A DNA stretch of 64,000 nucleotides from Endobacter medicaginis (GTDB lineage Bacteria > Pseudomonadota > Alphaproteobacteria > Acetobacterales > Acetobacteraceae): assembly GCF_014192375.1 (NCBI RefSeq), contig NZ_JACHXV010000002.1, forward strand, positions 124,001 to 188,000, given 5' to 3'. The notes below the pieces were generated by a model. The model did no database searches. It was not told where the DNA came from and saw only the letters and a program-made list of their open reading frames with translations. Below, piece after piece: positions 10,222 through 19,716 of the stretch. The translations under genes and the position numbers were made by a program. The first letter of the stretch is position 1, and each line of letters begins with the position of its first letter.

Positions 10222-11052
10222 TCACGTGCCGAGCAGGGCGCGCGTCGCGGCCTCGATGTCGGGCTGGCGCAGCAGGCTCTCGCCGACCAGGAAGCACGAC
10301 GCACCCGCCCCGGCCAGATGGCGGATATCGGCATGGGTGGCGATACCGCTCTCCGCCACCGCGATGCGGTCGGGCGGCAAGGTCGGCGCCAGCGTGAGCG
10401 TGGTGTCGAGATCGGTGACCAGGGTGCGCAGGTTGCGGTTGTTGATGCCGATCAGCGGCGTATCGAGGGCAAGCGCACGCTGCAGCTCGTCGGCATCGTG
10501 CACCTCGACCAGCACGTCGAGATCGATCGCCCGCGCGATCTGCAGCATCTCGTGGGCGCGCTCGTCGGTCAGCGCCGCCATGATCAGCAGGATGCAGTCC
10601 GCACCCGCGCAGCGGCTCTCGTAGACCTGCCACGGATCGAGAATGAAATCCTTGCGCAGCACCGGCAGGGCGGTCGCCGCGCGGGCCTTCTTGAGATCAT
10701 CGAGCGAGCCGAGAAAGGACGGCCCCTCGGTCAGCACCGACAGACAGCTCGCGCCGGCGCGCTCGTAGTCCCGCGCGATCGCCACCGGATCGAAATCCGG
10801 CCGGATCAGCCCGGCCGAGGGCGAGGCGCGTTTGAGTTCGGCGATCAGGCCCGGACGGCGCTCGGCCGTCGCCTGGAGCAGGGCGGCGGCGAAACCGCGC
10901 GGGCGATCCTCGGGCGAGCGCTCGCGCAGCTTCGCTTCCAGCGCCTTCAGCGGCGTATCGAGGCGGCGGCGCTCGACCTCGACCAAGGTCTGGGCACAGA
11001 TCCGCTCCAGCACGTCCGGCAGGGGAGAGGCAGCCATCGCAGTCGGGGTCAT
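10222..11052 (-). CDS. trpC: Indole-3-glycerol phosphate synthase
   Basis: 276 residues, TIM-barrel enzyme that closes the indole ring in tryptophan synthesis. Characteristic strands: [50 protein letters not shown] and V-A-E-S-G-I. Three ATGs are possible (11082, 11052, 11037); 11052 is chosen because a weak GAGA ribosome-binding site precedes it, so the first residues are uncertain. It is a separate enzyme here, not fused to trpF. Confidence 0.94.
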   Translation of the reverse strand: MTPTAMAASPLPDVLERICAQTLVEVERRRLDTPLKALEAKLRERSPEDRPRGFAAALLQATAERRPGLIAELKRASPSAGLIRPDFDPVAIARDYERAGASCLSVLTEGPSFLGSLDDLKKARAATALPVLRKDFILDPWQVYESRCAGADCILLIMAALTDERAHEMLQIARAIDLDVLVEVHDADELQRALALDTPLIGINNRNLRTLVTDLDTTLTLAPTLPPDRIAVAESGIATHADIRHLAGAGASCFLVGESLLRQPDIEAATRALLGT

Positions 11053-11091
11053 CGGTCTCGTTTCAGCATCCGGTCGAGGCATTGCGACGGT

Positions 11092-12132
11092 TCAGGCGGT
11101 CGCATGGTCGGCCCGGGCGGCGGCCACCCGCGCCCGGAGGCGGCGCAATACGCCCTTCGCCGCCCCGGCGTCGAGACTTTCCGCAGCCAGACCCGCCCCC
11201 TCGCGCAGGTCTGCCGCGCGTCCGGCGACGATCAGCGTGGCGGCGGCGTTGAGCAGCACGATGTCGCGATAGGCCCCATGCGCCCCGTCAAGCAGGGCGA
11301 CGAGGGCGGCGGCGTTATGGGCCGGATCGCCGCCGCGAACGGCTTCCAGCGGCGCGACCGCGAGGCCGGCCTGCTCGGGATGCACCTCAAAGCGACGGAC
11401 CTCCCCCGCCTCGATCGCGGCAACCTGTGACGGGCCGGACAGGGCGAGTTCATCGAGGCCGCCCGCGCCATGCACGACCCAGGCGCGCTCGGAGCCCAGC
11501 GCGGCCAGCGTCTCGGCGAGCGGGCCGAGCCAGCGCGAGTCGTAGACGCCGACGAGCTGGCGGCGCACCCCGGCCGGATTGGCCAGCGGGCCGAGCAGAT
11601 TGAAGATGGTGCGGAAGCCGAGCGCCCGACGCGCGTTCGCGGCGTGGCGCAGGGCGGGATGGTAGGCGGGAGCGAAGAGGAAGCTCAGTCCGTCCTCGGC
11701 CAAGGCGCGCTCGGCGTCGTCATCGGAGCCATCCAGCGAGGCCGCTCCGAGAGCGGCGAGCACGTCGGCCGCACCGGTGATCGAGGACACGGCGCGATTG
11801 CCGTGCTTGGCGACCGGAACGCCCGCCCCGGCCACCACGAATGCCACCGCGGTGGAGACGTTGAGCGTGCCGTGCAGGTCGCCCCCCGTCCCGACCACAT
11901 CAACCGCATCGTGCGGGGCGGCGACGCGGCGCATCGCGGCGCGCATCGCGCGCACCGCGCCGCGGATCTCGTCGGTGGTCTCGCCGCGCAGGCGCAGGGC
12001 CATCAGCAGGGCGGCGATCTGCGCATCGTCGAATTCGCCGCGCATGATGGCGCCGAACGCGGCCTCGGCTTCGGCCTCGGACAGGGTCTCGCCGCCGGCG
12101 ACGGCCGCCAGCCAGGTCTTCGGCGTGCTCAC
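11092..12132 (-). CDS. trpD: Anthranilate phosphoribosyltransferase
   Basis: 346 residues; transfers phosphoribose from PRPP to anthranilate. The PRPP/anthranilate-binding block [16 protein letters not shown] is clear, followed by [11 protein letters not shown] and the [10 protein letters not shown] segment. The N-terminal helical domain ([14 protein letters not shown] onwards) is complete. Its ATG overlaps the trpG stop by 4 bases (ATGA), showing translational coupling. Confidence 0.96.
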   Translation of the reverse strand: MSTPKTWLAAVAGGETLSEAEAEAAFGAIMRGEFDDAQIAALLMALRLRGETTDEIRGAVRAMRAAMRRVAAPHDAVDVVGTGGDLHGTLNVSTAVAFVVAGAGVPVAKHGNRAVSSITGAADVLAALGAASLDGSDDDAERALAEDGLSFLFAPAYHPALRHAANARRALGFRTIFNLLGPLANPAGVRRQLVGVYDSRWLGPLAETLAALGSERAWVVHGAGGLDELALSGPSQVAAIEAGEVRRFEVHPEQAGLAVAPLEAVRGGDPAHNAAALVALLDGAHGAYRDIVLLNAAATLIVAGRAADLREGAGLAAESLDAGAAKGVLRRLRARVAAARADHATA

Positions 12133-12728
12133 GCGGCTTCGACCAGACGGGAGGCGCGCGCGAGGCGGAGGAAATTCTCCAGCAGCGCGTGGCCGTGCTC
12201 GGAGGCGATGCTCTCGGGGTGGAACTGAACGCCGTGGATCGGCAGCGAGCGGTGGCGCAGGCCCATGATGATGCCGTCATCGAGCTCGGCATTGACCACC
12301 AGCTCGTCGGGCAGGTCGTCGCGGCGGACGATCAGGCTGTGATAGCGCGTCGCCCGATAGGGGCTGGGCAGGCCGGCGAACACGCCGCTGCCGTCATGCG
12401 CGACGTTCGAGGTCTTGCCGTGCATCGGCGTGGTGCGGACCACCGCACCGCCGAACACCTGCCCGATCGCCTGATGGCCGAGACAGACGCCCAGCAGCGG
12501 GGTCGGGCGCGGCTGTTCGGCGACCGCGGCGATCAGGTCGCAGCAGATCCCGGCCTCGTTGGGCGTGCAGGGGCCGGGCGACAGCACGATCGCCTCGGGC
12601 CGCAACGCCAGCGCCTCGTCGGCCGACAGCGCATCGTTGCGACGCACGTCGCACTCCGCTCCGAGCTCGCCGAGATAGTGCACGAGGTTGAAGGTGAAGC
12701 TGTCGTAGTTGTCGATGACGAGGATCAT
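12129..12728 (-). CDS. trpG: Anthranilate synthase component II (glutamine amidotransferase)
   Basis: 199 residues, class I glutamine amidotransferase that supplies ammonia to TrpE. The N-terminus [15 protein letters not shown] is typical; the nucleophile cysteine is in [12 protein letters not shown], and the catalytic His-Glu pair in V-Q-F-H-P-E-S-I. It leads the trpG-trpD-trpC-moaC unit. In the ancestral arrangement trpE would lie just upstream; here an HxlR/NmrA pair separates the two subunits, so trpG needs its own promoter. Confidence 0.97.
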   Translation of the reverse strand: MILVIDNYDSFTFNLVHYLGELGAECDVRRNDALSADEALALRPEAIVLSPGPCTPNEAGICCDLIAAVAEQPRPTPLLGVCLGHQAIGQVFGGAVVRTTPMHGKTSNVAHDGSGVFAGLPSPYRATRYHSLIVRRDDLPDELVVNAELDDGIIMGLRHRSLPIHGVQFHPESIASEHGHALLENFLRLARASRLVEAA

Positions 12729-12786
12729 GCCGGCCCCAAGGTCAGGCCGACAAGGCTAGCCCAGATCGGCAGGCAGGTTAAGCACA

Positions 12787-13683
12787 TCAATGAGCGGCCG
12801 ACGGGATGGCGGCGAGGAACCCGGCCACGGTGTCTTGGATCGGCGTGGTGGCGCGACCGATCAGCCGGCCGAGGGCGCCGCCATCGTCGAACAGCGCTCC
12901 GCGGGCGATACCCGCATCGGTGTCGGCGAGGATTTCGGCGAATGTCTGCGGCAGGCCGCCCGCCCGCGCCGCATCGCACAGGGCGTCGGGCGCGATGTCG
13001 CGATAGGGGATCGACTCGCCTGTCAGGCGGGACAGGATGGCGGCGAGCTCGGCAAGGCTGAAGGCGGTGTCGCCGGCGAGTTCGTGAATGCGGCTGGTTT
13101 CCGTCCCCGAGACCAGTGCGGCGGCAGCGGCGGCGGCGTAATCCGCGCGGCCGGCGGACGAGATGCGGCCCTCTCCTGCTGCGCCGAACAGCACCTGCTG
13201 CCGCAGCGCCTCGGGCAGGCGCCAAGTGAAGACCTCGTTATACCAGCCATTGCGCAGCAGCACATGCGGCAGGCCGGAGGCACGGATCAGGGCCTCGGTG
13301 GCCCGATGCTCCTCGGCGAGGGCCAGCGGCGAGGTGTCGGCGCGCAGGATCGACGTATAGGCCAGCAGCTTCACGCCACGCGCCTTGGCCGCGTCGATGA
13401 CGTGGCCGTGCTGGACGACACGCTGGCCGATCTCGTTGCCGGAGATCAGCAGCAGCCGGTCGATGCCGGAGAATGCCGCCGCGAGCGTGTCGGGCCGCGT
13501 GTAATCGGCGAGGCGAAGTTCGACGCCGCGCTCGCGCAGGCTGCGGGCCACCTCGCCCTCGGGGTCGCGCACGCCGGCGACGACGGAGCCGGGCGGGACG
13601 GTGTCGAGCAGGGTGTCGATGACCAGCCGGCCGAGCTGCCCGGTGGCGCCGGTGATGAAGAGTTTCGGTGCGGACATCGACAT
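12787..13683 (-). CDS. NmrA-like NAD(P)H-dependent quinone oxidoreductase / SDR
   Basis: 298 residues with an N-terminal Rossmann motif I-T-G-A-T-G-Q-L-G and an atypical-SDR NmrA fold, similar to QOR2 (YtfG)-type NAD(P)H:quinone oxidoreductases. The segment L-L-L-I-S-G-N-E-I-G-Q-R and the later A-Y-T-S-I-L-R-A-D match that group. It is divergent from an HxlR regulator 71 bases away, a very common pairing in which the regulator controls a quinone- or aldehyde-responsive reductase. Two starts (13683 and 13677) are possible. The role in quinone detoxification is inferred. Confidence 0.88.
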   Translation of the reverse strand: MSMSAPKLFITGATGQLGRLVIDTLLDTVPPGSVVAGVRDPEGEVARSLRERGVELRLADYTRPDTLAAAFSGIDRLLLISGNEIGQRVVQHGHVIDAAKARGVKLLAYTSILRADTSPLALAEEHRATEALIRASGLPHVLLRNGWYNEVFTWRLPEALRQQVLFGAAGEGRISSAGRADYAAAAAAALVSGTETSRIHELAGDTAFSLAELAAILSRLTGESIPYRDIAPDALCDAARAGGLPQTFAEILADTDAGIARGALFDDGGALGRLIGRATTPIQDTVAGFLAAIPSAAH

Positions 13684-13692
13684 GGCTCCTGA

Positions 13693-13729
13693 CGGTCTCG
13701 AACTGATACAAACGACCTAGGCGAGACCG
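13693..13729. promoter_or_regulatory. Candidate HxlR operator (8-bp inverted repeat)
   Basis: CGGTCTCG (13693-13700) and CGAGACCG (13722-13729) form a perfect 8-base inverted repeat with a 21-base spacer, exactly in the gap between the divergent NmrA-like gene and the HxlR regulator. HxlR proteins bind dyads in the shared promoter of themselves and their target. Binding here is inferred from position and symmetry only. Confidence 0.45.
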
Positions 13730-13754
13730 CCATGACTGTGAAGGAGGCAGGAAT

Positions 13755-14174
13755 TTGGGACAGGGTGAGGCGTCAGTAACCCATCGCTCGGTCTGTACGG
13801 CCATCGCGGCGGCAGGCGCACCGCCCCGGCAGGATCAATGTCCGGTGCGCGACGTGCTCGACCGGGTCGGGGACAAATGGTCCACCCTGCTGCTGTCGGT
13901 CCTGGCGACCCGGCCGCACCGGTTCAGCGCCTTGCTGCGCGCGGTGCCGGACATCTCGAAACGGATGCTGACCCAGACCCTGCGCGATCTCGAACGCGAC
14001 GGGCTGGTCGAGCGGGAGGTATTTCCCACCAAGCCGCCGGCCGTCGAATATCGCCTCACCGCGCTGGGAGCGACGATCCTCGAACCGCTGGGCGGGCTGA
14101 TGGCATGGGCGGATCGCTCCCACGCGGCGATCCGGGCCGCGCGGGCGAGGTTCGACGCCTTGTCAGGTCTCTAG
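13755..14174 (+). CDS. HxlR-family transcriptional regulator
   Basis: 139 residues; winged-helix DNA-binding protein of the HxlR family. Motifs: [17 protein letters not shown] at about 31-47, then [31 protein letters not shown], then the V-E-Y-R-L-T-A-L-G wing. The cysteine before P-V is the position used for redox sensing in QorR/HypR-like members. It begins with TTG, supported by an AAGGAGG site at 13741-13747. Its stop shares the tetranucleotide CTAG with the convergent trpE stop. Likely controls the divergent NmrA-like reductase. Confidence 0.93.
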   Translation: MGQGEASVTHRSVCTAIAAAGAPPRQDQCPVRDVLDRVGDKWSTLLLSVLATRPHRFSALLRAVPDISKRMLTQTLRDLERDGLVEREVFPTKPPAVEYRLTALGATILEPLGGLMAWADRSHAAIRAARARFDALSGL

Positions 14175-15739
14175 CCGGGAGAGATCTCCGCCGCCGCCAG
14201 ACGCCTGGCCTCGTCTGCGGCACGGAACAGGGCGCGGGCCTTCTGGCGGGTCTCTTCGTATTCGGCGGCCGGGTCGCTGTCGGCGACCACCCCTGCCCCG
14301 GCCTGGACATGCATCATGCCGTCCTTGAGCAGGGCCATGCGCAGGCCGATGCAGGTGTCCATCGAGCCGTCGGCGGAGAAATACCCCACGCAGCCCGCAT
14401 AGGTCGCGCGACGTGTGGGCTCCAGCTCGTCGATGATCTCCATCGCGCGGATCTTCGGAGCTCCCGTCAGCGTGCCGGCGGGAAAACCGGCCGCGAGCGC
14501 GGTCAGCGCATCCACATCGGGCCGCACCCGGCCGACCACGGTGGAGGAGAGATGCATCACATGGCTGTAGCGCTCGACGGTGAAGCTCTCGGCCACGCGT
14601 ACCGAGCCGGTGGTCGTCACCCGGCCGACATCGTTGCGGCCGAGATCGACCAGCATCAGGTGTTCGGCGCGCTCCTTGGGATCGGCGAGCAGTTCGGCCT
14701 CGAGCGCCGCATCGGCCTCGGGCGTGGCACCGCGTGGGCGGGTGCCGGCCAGCGGGCGCACCATCACCTCGCCGTCGCGCAGCCGCACCAGCACCTCGGG
14801 GGAACTGCCGGCCAGCGCAAAGCCGTCGAGCAGGAACAGGAACAGGAACGGGGCCGGGTTGACCCGGCGCAGGGCGCGGTAGAAGGCCAGTGGCGACAGC
14901 TCGAACGGGGCGGTGAAGCGCTGCGAGGGCACGATCTGGAACGCATCGCCGGCGGCGATGTAGCTTTTCGCACGCAGCACCGCGGCGATGAAACCCTCGC
15001 GGGTGAAGGTCGAGCTGGGTTCGCCCGATACGCCCCGTGCTACGGGCTGCGGAACCGGCCGCGGCAGGGGCGCCTCGAGTGCGGCGCGCGCGGTCTCGAT
15101 CAGTGAACGCGCGGCGTCGTGCAGCGCCTGCGCGCCCACGCCGCCCAGCACCGGATAGACCGGCGCGGTGAAGGTGAGCTCGTCGCGGACGTTGTCGAAG
15201 ATCACGAACAGCGACGGACGCATCAGCACACCTTCCGGTACGCCGAGATCGTTGGGCGGCGCGGCAGGAAGATGCTCGAACTGGCGCACCATGTCGTAGC
15301 CGAGATAGCCGACCAGACCGGCCGCGATCGGCGGCAGGCCGGCGGGCAGCGGAAACTGCGAGGCCTCGATCAGGGCGGCGAGGCTGTCCAGCGGGCTGGT
15401 GACCTCCGGCATGAAGCCGGTGCGCCCCGAGGGGTCGCGGTCGATCATCGCGGCGCCGTCGCGGCACTGCCAGACCAGATCGGGCAGCAGGGCGATCACC
15501 GAATAGCGGCCGCGCGCGCTGCCGCCCTCGACGCTTTCGAGCAGGCAGGCCCGCGACGAGGCCTCCGCGAGCCGCCCCGCACCGCCGGGCGCGGTGAGCT
15601 TGAGGAAGGCGGCGACCGGGGTGATGAGGTCGGCCGGCAGCGTGGTCCACAGCACGGCTGGGTGGCCGGCTTCGATGGTGTCGATGAAGGCGGCGCGCTG
15701 CGCGGCGGCACCGGCCTCGGCGTGAAGGGGTGCGCTCAC
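14171..15739 (-). CDS. trpE: Anthranilate synthase component I
   Basis: 522 residues; makes anthranilate from chorismate with ammonia from TrpG. The chorismate-binding domain shows [44 protein letters not shown] and [15 protein letters not shown]. Near the N-terminus L-L-E-S-V-E-G is the feedback tryptophan-binding motif (usually L-L-E-S). It overlaps ppiD by 4 bases (ATGA). The gene ends against the convergent HxlR gene rather than running into trpG. Confidence 0.97.
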   Translation of the reverse strand: MSAPLHAEAGAAAQRAAFIDTIEAGHPAVLWTTLPADLITPVAAFLKLTAPGGAGRLAEASSRACLLESVEGGSARGRYSVIALLPDLVWQCRDGAAMIDRDPSGRTGFMPEVTSPLDSLAALIEASQFPLPAGLPPIAAGLVGYLGYDMVRQFEHLPAAPPNDLGVPEGVLMRPSLFVIFDNVRDELTFTAPVYPVLGGVGAQALHDAARSLIETARAALEAPLPRPVPQPVARGVSGEPSSTFTREGFIAAVLRAKSYIAAGDAFQIVPSQRFTAPFELSPLAFYRALRRVNPAPFLFLFLLDGFALAGSSPEVLVRLRDGEVMVRPLAGTRPRGATPEADAALEAELLADPKERAEHLMLVDLGRNDVGRVTTTGSVRVAESFTVERYSHVMHLSSTVVGRVRPDVDALTALAAGFPAGTLTGAPKIRAMEIIDELEPTRRATYAGCVGYFSADGSMDTCIGLRMALLKDGMMHVQAGAGVVADSDPAAEYEETRQKARALFRAADEARRLAAAEISPG

Positions 15740-17658
15740 GGCTGCCCCGCCGCGGAATCGACCAGCTTCTGGTTGATCGAGATCTTCGCCCGCCCCCGCA
15801 GCCAGGCGACATAGGACGCGCCGACATCCTCGCCCATCAGGCGGGTCAGCGCATCGCGCGTTTGCCCGTAGAGCAGGCGGTCGGACTGCGGATCGCCCTG
15901 CTGCGCGCCGGTGATGGTGGCGACGACGAAGGCATGCCCGTCCTCGACCATGGTGGACTGACCGACCGGGATGTCGAACGCGATCCGCGCCAGCGGGGCC
16001 GGCACGCCGGCCGGCGGCACGTTGCGACCGATCGGCGGGCTCTGTTGCACGCTGAGCCCGGTCATGCCCGAATCGTTGATCGCCTGGGCGATGCCCGGAC
16101 GATGACCATCGGTGCCCTGCGCGCGGGCGAACAGCGCCGCGGCCTGGGTGTTGGCCAGCCGACGCGCCTCCGCCTCACGCCAGCTCGCCAGCACCGCGTC
16201 ATGCGCCTGTTCGAAGCTGCGTGCCGCCGCCGGGGTGATGGATTCCACACTGAGCGCGAAATACCCGTCATTGCCGACCTGTTCGAGGCTCGGCGGGGCA
16301 CCCGGCTTGGTTGCGAAGGCCTTGGTGATGATCGCCTGGCGCAGGCTGTCAGGGCCAGGCAGCGGGGCCGGCTCGCCCTCCGGCGTGTTGCCCTGTGCAT
16401 CGAGCGAGCCGAGCAGCGGGGCGGCGCCGATCTCGGTCGGGATCGCATCGAGCCCGCCGCCGGCGATCGCGTCCTGGAGTTTGGTGGCGCGGGCCGACAG
16501 GTCGGAGCCGGCGCGCGCTTTCGCGATCTCGGCCGAGAGATCGGCCTTGGCCTGGTCGAAGGTGGTGGTCTGCGGGGCAACCACGCGGCTCACCTTGAGC
16601 ACCGCCCAGCCGCCGGCCGTCTGCACCGGGCCGGTGACGGTGTTCGGGCTGGCGGCGAACACGGCGTGGCCGATTTCGGGCGAGGGGAACTCGCTTTCCG
16701 GCGCCTCGCTCAGCGAAACCGGGGCCGCAGCGTCGCCGGCCTGTTTCTGGATGTCGGCGAACGAGGCACCCGCCTTCCACGCGGCGGCGAGGCTGGCCAT
16801 CTTCGCCTGGTCCTGGCCGATCAGGATATCGACCGTGCGCCGCGCGGGCAGGATGTAGCGCGACGAGAGCATGTCATAGGCGCGGTGGATGTCGGCATCG
16901 GGGATGGTCATGCCGCGCGCGATGGTGTCGGGGGTCAGCACCACCGCCTGGATGCGGCGGTATTCGGGGCTGCGGAACTGGTCGGCGTGGTTGTCGTACC
17001 AGCGCTTCAGCGTCGCCTCGTCGGGTGCCGCGATTGAGGCGGGTGTGGGAAAGGCGATGGTCACGAACGACGCGGTACGGGTGGCACTGGCGTAGGCGAA
17101 GGCGTTGTCGATCAACGGCTTCGGCGCCATCACCCCCGCCTGCAGCGCACCGACCAGCGCCTGCGCGGTGAGGTCCTCGCGCATCAGCGACAGCAGCACC
17201 GGCTCCGTCATGCCGATCTGGGCGAGTTTCTGATTGAACACCGTGCGGTCGAACTGGCCGTTCGCGCCTTGGAAGGCGGGGATCGCGAAGATCGCATCGC
17301 GCAGCGCGCTGTCAGGCACGCGCAGCCCCTTGGCGCGCGCCGCCTGGGTGACCACGGCCTGGCTGACGAGCTGCTCGGCCGCCTGCCGGGCCGCGAGCTG
17401 CCGGGTCGGCGCATCGAGGCTGGACGGGTCGGTATTGCGCTGCCGGGCGAGCTGGCCAAGCTGCTGGCGGTAGGCGCGATCGAAATCGGCGACCGGAATC
17501 GTGGTGCCGTCCACCCTGGCGACACCGCCACCCGCTGGCGTGAAGATGTTGGTGAGCATGTCGCCGATGCCCCAGCCCGCGAACGCCAGGATGAACAGGA
17601 TGGCGATGACCCGTCCGACCCAGGTGTCGACGATCGTGCGGCGGAGCGTGGCGAGCAT
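15736..17658 (-). CDS. ppiD: PpiD-like periplasmic peptidyl-prolyl isomerase/chaperone
   Basis: 640 residues. A short cytoplasmic head and one transmembrane helix (about residues 14-34, I-A-I-L-F-I-L-A-F-A-G-W-G-I) anchor a large periplasmic SurA_N/parvulin region. The N-terminal part V-A-R-V-D-G-T-T-I-P-V-A-D-F-D-R-A-Y is the SurA_N_3 signature; a degenerate parvulin domain lies around 240-360. PpiD assists folding of proteins leaving the Sec translocon. The ATG at 17658 (M-L-A-T-L-R-R-T) is chosen over an upstream ATG at 17715, as in alphaproteobacterial homologues. It precedes trpE, the conserved alphaproteobacterial order. Confidence 0.92.
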   Translation of the reverse strand: MLATLRRTIVDTWVGRVIAILFILAFAGWGIGDMLTNIFTPAGGGVARVDGTTIPVADFDRAYRQQLGQLARQRNTDPSSLDAPTRQLAARQAAEQLVSQAVVTQAARAKGLRVPDSALRDAIFAIPAFQGANGQFDRTVFNQKLAQIGMTEPVLLSLMREDLTAQALVGALQAGVMAPKPLIDNAFAYASATRTASFVTIAFPTPASIAAPDEATLKRWYDNHADQFRSPEYRRIQAVVLTPDTIARGMTIPDADIHRAYDMLSSRYILPARRTVDILIGQDQAKMASLAAAWKAGASFADIQKQAGDAAAPVSLSEAPESEFPSPEIGHAVFAASPNTVTGPVQTAGGWAVLKVSRVVAPQTTTFDQAKADLSAEIAKARAGSDLSARATKLQDAIAGGGLDAIPTEIGAAPLLGSLDAQGNTPEGEPAPLPGPDSLRQAIITKAFATKPGAPPSLEQVGNDGYFALSVESITPAAARSFEQAHDAVLASWREAEARRLANTQAAALFARAQGTDGHRPGIAQAINDSGMTGLSVQQSPPIGRNVPPAGVPAPLARIAFDIPVGQSTMVEDGHAFVVATITGAQQGDPQSDRLLYGQTRDALTRLMGEDVGASYVAWLRGRAKISINQKLVDSAAGQP

Positions 17659-17783
17659 GGAGTTCCAACGGATGGGGGCTGGGCAGGCGAAGGCGCGCAC
17701 CTTAGAGATGTGCACGGCGGACGGCCAGAGGGCGCCGCCGACACGTTCCGAACCGTCGTTCCATGGGGCAAGAGACCGCGCGC

Positions 17784-18524
17784 ATGACCAAGCTGATCGT
17801 CGGCAACTGGAAGATGAACGGCCGCACCGAGGCCGCAGCCTCGCTGGCCCACGCGCTGGTCGCCGGGGCGGACGGGCTGGAGGCGAAGCTGGTGGTCTGC
17901 CCGCCGGCGACCCAGCTCGCCGCGGTTGGCGCGATCGTCGCCGGCAGCCCCGTCGGCCTCGGCGGCCAGGATTGCGCGGCCGAAGCCGAAGGGGCGCATA
18001 CCGGTGACATCGCCGCCGTCATGCTGACCGATCTCGGCGCATCTCACGTCATTCTCGGCCATTCCGAGCGCCGCACCGATCGCGGCGAGACCGACGCCAT
18101 CGTGCACGCCAAGACGGATGCCGCGATCGCCGCGGGGCTGATCCCGATCGTCTGCGTCGGCGAGACGCTGGCCGAGCGCGAGGCCAATCGCGACGAGGAG
18201 GTGATCGACGCCCAGCTCGCCGCCTCGCTGCCCGACGGCTTCGCCGCTGCGGGTGGCGTCATCGCCTACGAGCCGGTCTGGGCGATCGGTACCGGCAAGG
18301 CCGCCACCGAGCAGGATGTCGCGACCATTCATGCCATGATCCGCCGCGCTCTGGTCGAGCGCTACGGCGATGCGGGGGCGAAGATTGCCATCCTCTATGG
18401 TGGTTCGGTAAAAGCCGCCAACGCCGCGAGCCTGCTCGCGGTGGCGGAGGTCGGCGGCGCCCTGGTGGGCGGCGCCAGCCTCAAGGCCGAAGAGTTCCTC
18501 TCCATCGCCCGCGCCGCCCGCTGA
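17784..18524 (+). CDS. tpiA: Triose-phosphate isomerase
   Basis: 246 residues; interconverts dihydroxyacetone phosphate and glyceraldehyde 3-phosphate. Active-site motifs: G-N-W-K-M-N-G at the N-terminus (Lys), I-L-G-H-S-E-R-R (His), A-Y-E-P-V-W-A-I-G-T-G-K (Glu plus the flexible loop) and L-Y-G-G-S-V-K. The start at 17784 (M-T-K-L-I-V) fits the family; an earlier in-frame ATG at 17763 would add seven residues. Divergent from ppiD, upstream of secG. Confidence 0.97.
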   Translation: MTKLIVGNWKMNGRTEAAASLAHALVAGADGLEAKLVVCPPATQLAAVGAIVAGSPVGLGGQDCAAEAEGAHTGDIAAVMLTDLGASHVILGHSERRTDRGETDAIVHAKTDAAIAAGLIPIVCVGETLAEREANRDEEVIDAQLAASLPDGFAAAGGVIAYEPVWAIGTGKAATEQDVATIHAMIRRALVERYGDAGAKIAILYGGSVKAANAASLLAVAEVGGALVGGASLKAEEFLSIARAAR

Positions 18525-18559
18525 TCGGGCGCCGGTTTCGCAAGATTGTCTGATCGTCG

Positions 18560-18895
18560 ATGAACACCGTCCTGCTGGTCTGCCACCTTCTCGTCACCCT
18601 CGCCCTGATCGGCGTGGTGCTGATCCAGCGCAGCGAAGGCGGCGGCCTGGGAATCGGCACGTCGCAGGGCATGGGCAGCTTCATGTCCGGCCGCGGCACC
18701 GCCAACCTGCTGACCCGAAGCACCTCGGTGCTGGCGACGCTGTTCTTCGCGCTGTCGCTGACCCTCGCGCTGATGAACCGTGGCACGGCGGGCGCTGGTG
18801 GCCACGATATTCTCGCCAGCCCGCCGCCGTCCGCGCCCGTGCAGACCGCGCCCGCCCCGCCGGCCAATCAGGCGCCTGCCGTTCCGACCCACTGA
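18560..18895 (+). CDS. secG: Protein translocase subunit SecG
   Basis: 111 residues with two transmembrane helices (about 3-22 and 53-73) and the conserved loop L-I-Q-R-S-E-G-G-G-L-G with G-R-G-T-A-N-L-L-T-R-S-T. SecG stimulates the SecYEG channel. The Ala/Pro-rich tail is typical of alphaproteobacterial SecG. The last 28 bases overlap the 3' end of the convergent PrsW-like gene. It follows tpiA by 35 bases, the usual alphaproteobacterial neighbour. Confidence 0.94.
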   Translation: MNTVLLVCHLLVTLALIGVVLIQRSEGGGLGIGTSQGMGSFMSGRGTANLLTRSTSVLATLFFALSLTLALMNRGTAGAGGHDILASPPPSAPVQTAPAPPANQAPAVPTH

Positions 18896-19716
18896 GCCCG
18901 GGCGCGTCGCTCACGCAGAAGATCGAGGGCCATGACCGCCCAGGAGGCGGTGATGGGTGCGACGGCTGCCGAGGGGCGGAGTGGAAAGAGCTTGCCCTGT
19001 CCGGGAAGCCATCCGGCCTGTCCGGCGATGACAAGAACCGGGATCAGCGCACAGGCGAGACCGACACCGCAAGACCGCGCGCTGCGCCGCACAGGGCGCA
19101 CGAGCCGGTCCGACAGCCACAGCGCGACAAGTCCGATGACGATGATGATGAGCGCGAGCGCGAAGATCTGCGCCTGCGGGCCGAGCCCGGACAGACCGGC
19201 CACACTGTCGAATTCGTCGTGCAGGAGCGCCGGCAGCGGCAGGGCCGCAAGCCATCTGCGGTCGCCGCGGGCGAACTCGAGACAAGCGACCTCGCACAGC
19301 GAGAACCAGACATGCAGCGGGGCGATGAGGGCGCGCAGCAGGACCGCCCAGGCGTACAGGCCCGGGCTCGCGTTGCCTGAGACATGTTCGGCGACCTCGC
19401 ACAGGCCGAATGTGGCGGCGATCGCCACCAGCCCGTTCAGCCGCCGCGCCGGCGGCATGCGCCTGCGGAAATCGCGGCCGAACACGATCAGCCAGGCGAG
19501 CAGCTTCGCACCTTCCTCCCGAAAACCCAGCGCCCAGGGGGCGAGGTGCATCGGCAGGCGCTGAGTCGCCCGGTAGGTCGCGCCGACGGCGATCACGGCA
19601 CAGAACCCTGCAAGCCCCGATAACAGCAGGTCGACGGCACCGGGCCGCACACCGAAGCGCAGGCTCGACCAGGTCAGGATCGCCGCTCCGACCGCTATCA
19701 GGAACAGCAGGGTCAC
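18868..19716 (-). CDS. PrsW-like intramembrane metalloprotease family protein
   Basis: 282 residues, strongly hydrophobic with seven to eight membrane segments. Four motifs typical of PrsW/CAAX-like membrane proteases occur in order: E67-E68-G-A-K71 (the E-E-x-x-K motif), F-G-L-C-E107-V-A-E-H, P-L-H135-V-W-F-S, and L-L-H166-D-E-F-D. The second motif differs from the usual F-x-x-x-E-N. It starts with GTG at 19716, overlapping the LysR stop by 4 bases (GTGA), so the two are co-translated. PrsW-type enzymes cleave anti-sigma factors in Bacillus; the substrate here is unknown. The 3' end overlaps secG by 28 bases. Call based on motif pattern and topology only. Confidence 0.7.
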   Translation of the reverse strand: MTLLFLIAVGAAILTWSSLRFGVRPGAVDLLLSGLAGFCAVIAVGATYRATQRLPMHLAPWALGFREEGAKLLAWLIVFGRDFRRRMPPARRLNGLVAIAATFGLCEVAEHVSGNASPGLYAWAVLLRALIAPLHVWFSLCEVACLEFARGDRRWLAALPLPALLHDEFDSVAGLSGLGPQAQIFALALIIIVIGLVALWLSDRLVRPVRRSARSCGVGLACALIPVLVIAGQAGWLPGQGKLFPLRPSAAVAPITASWAVMALDLLRERRARAQWVGTAGA

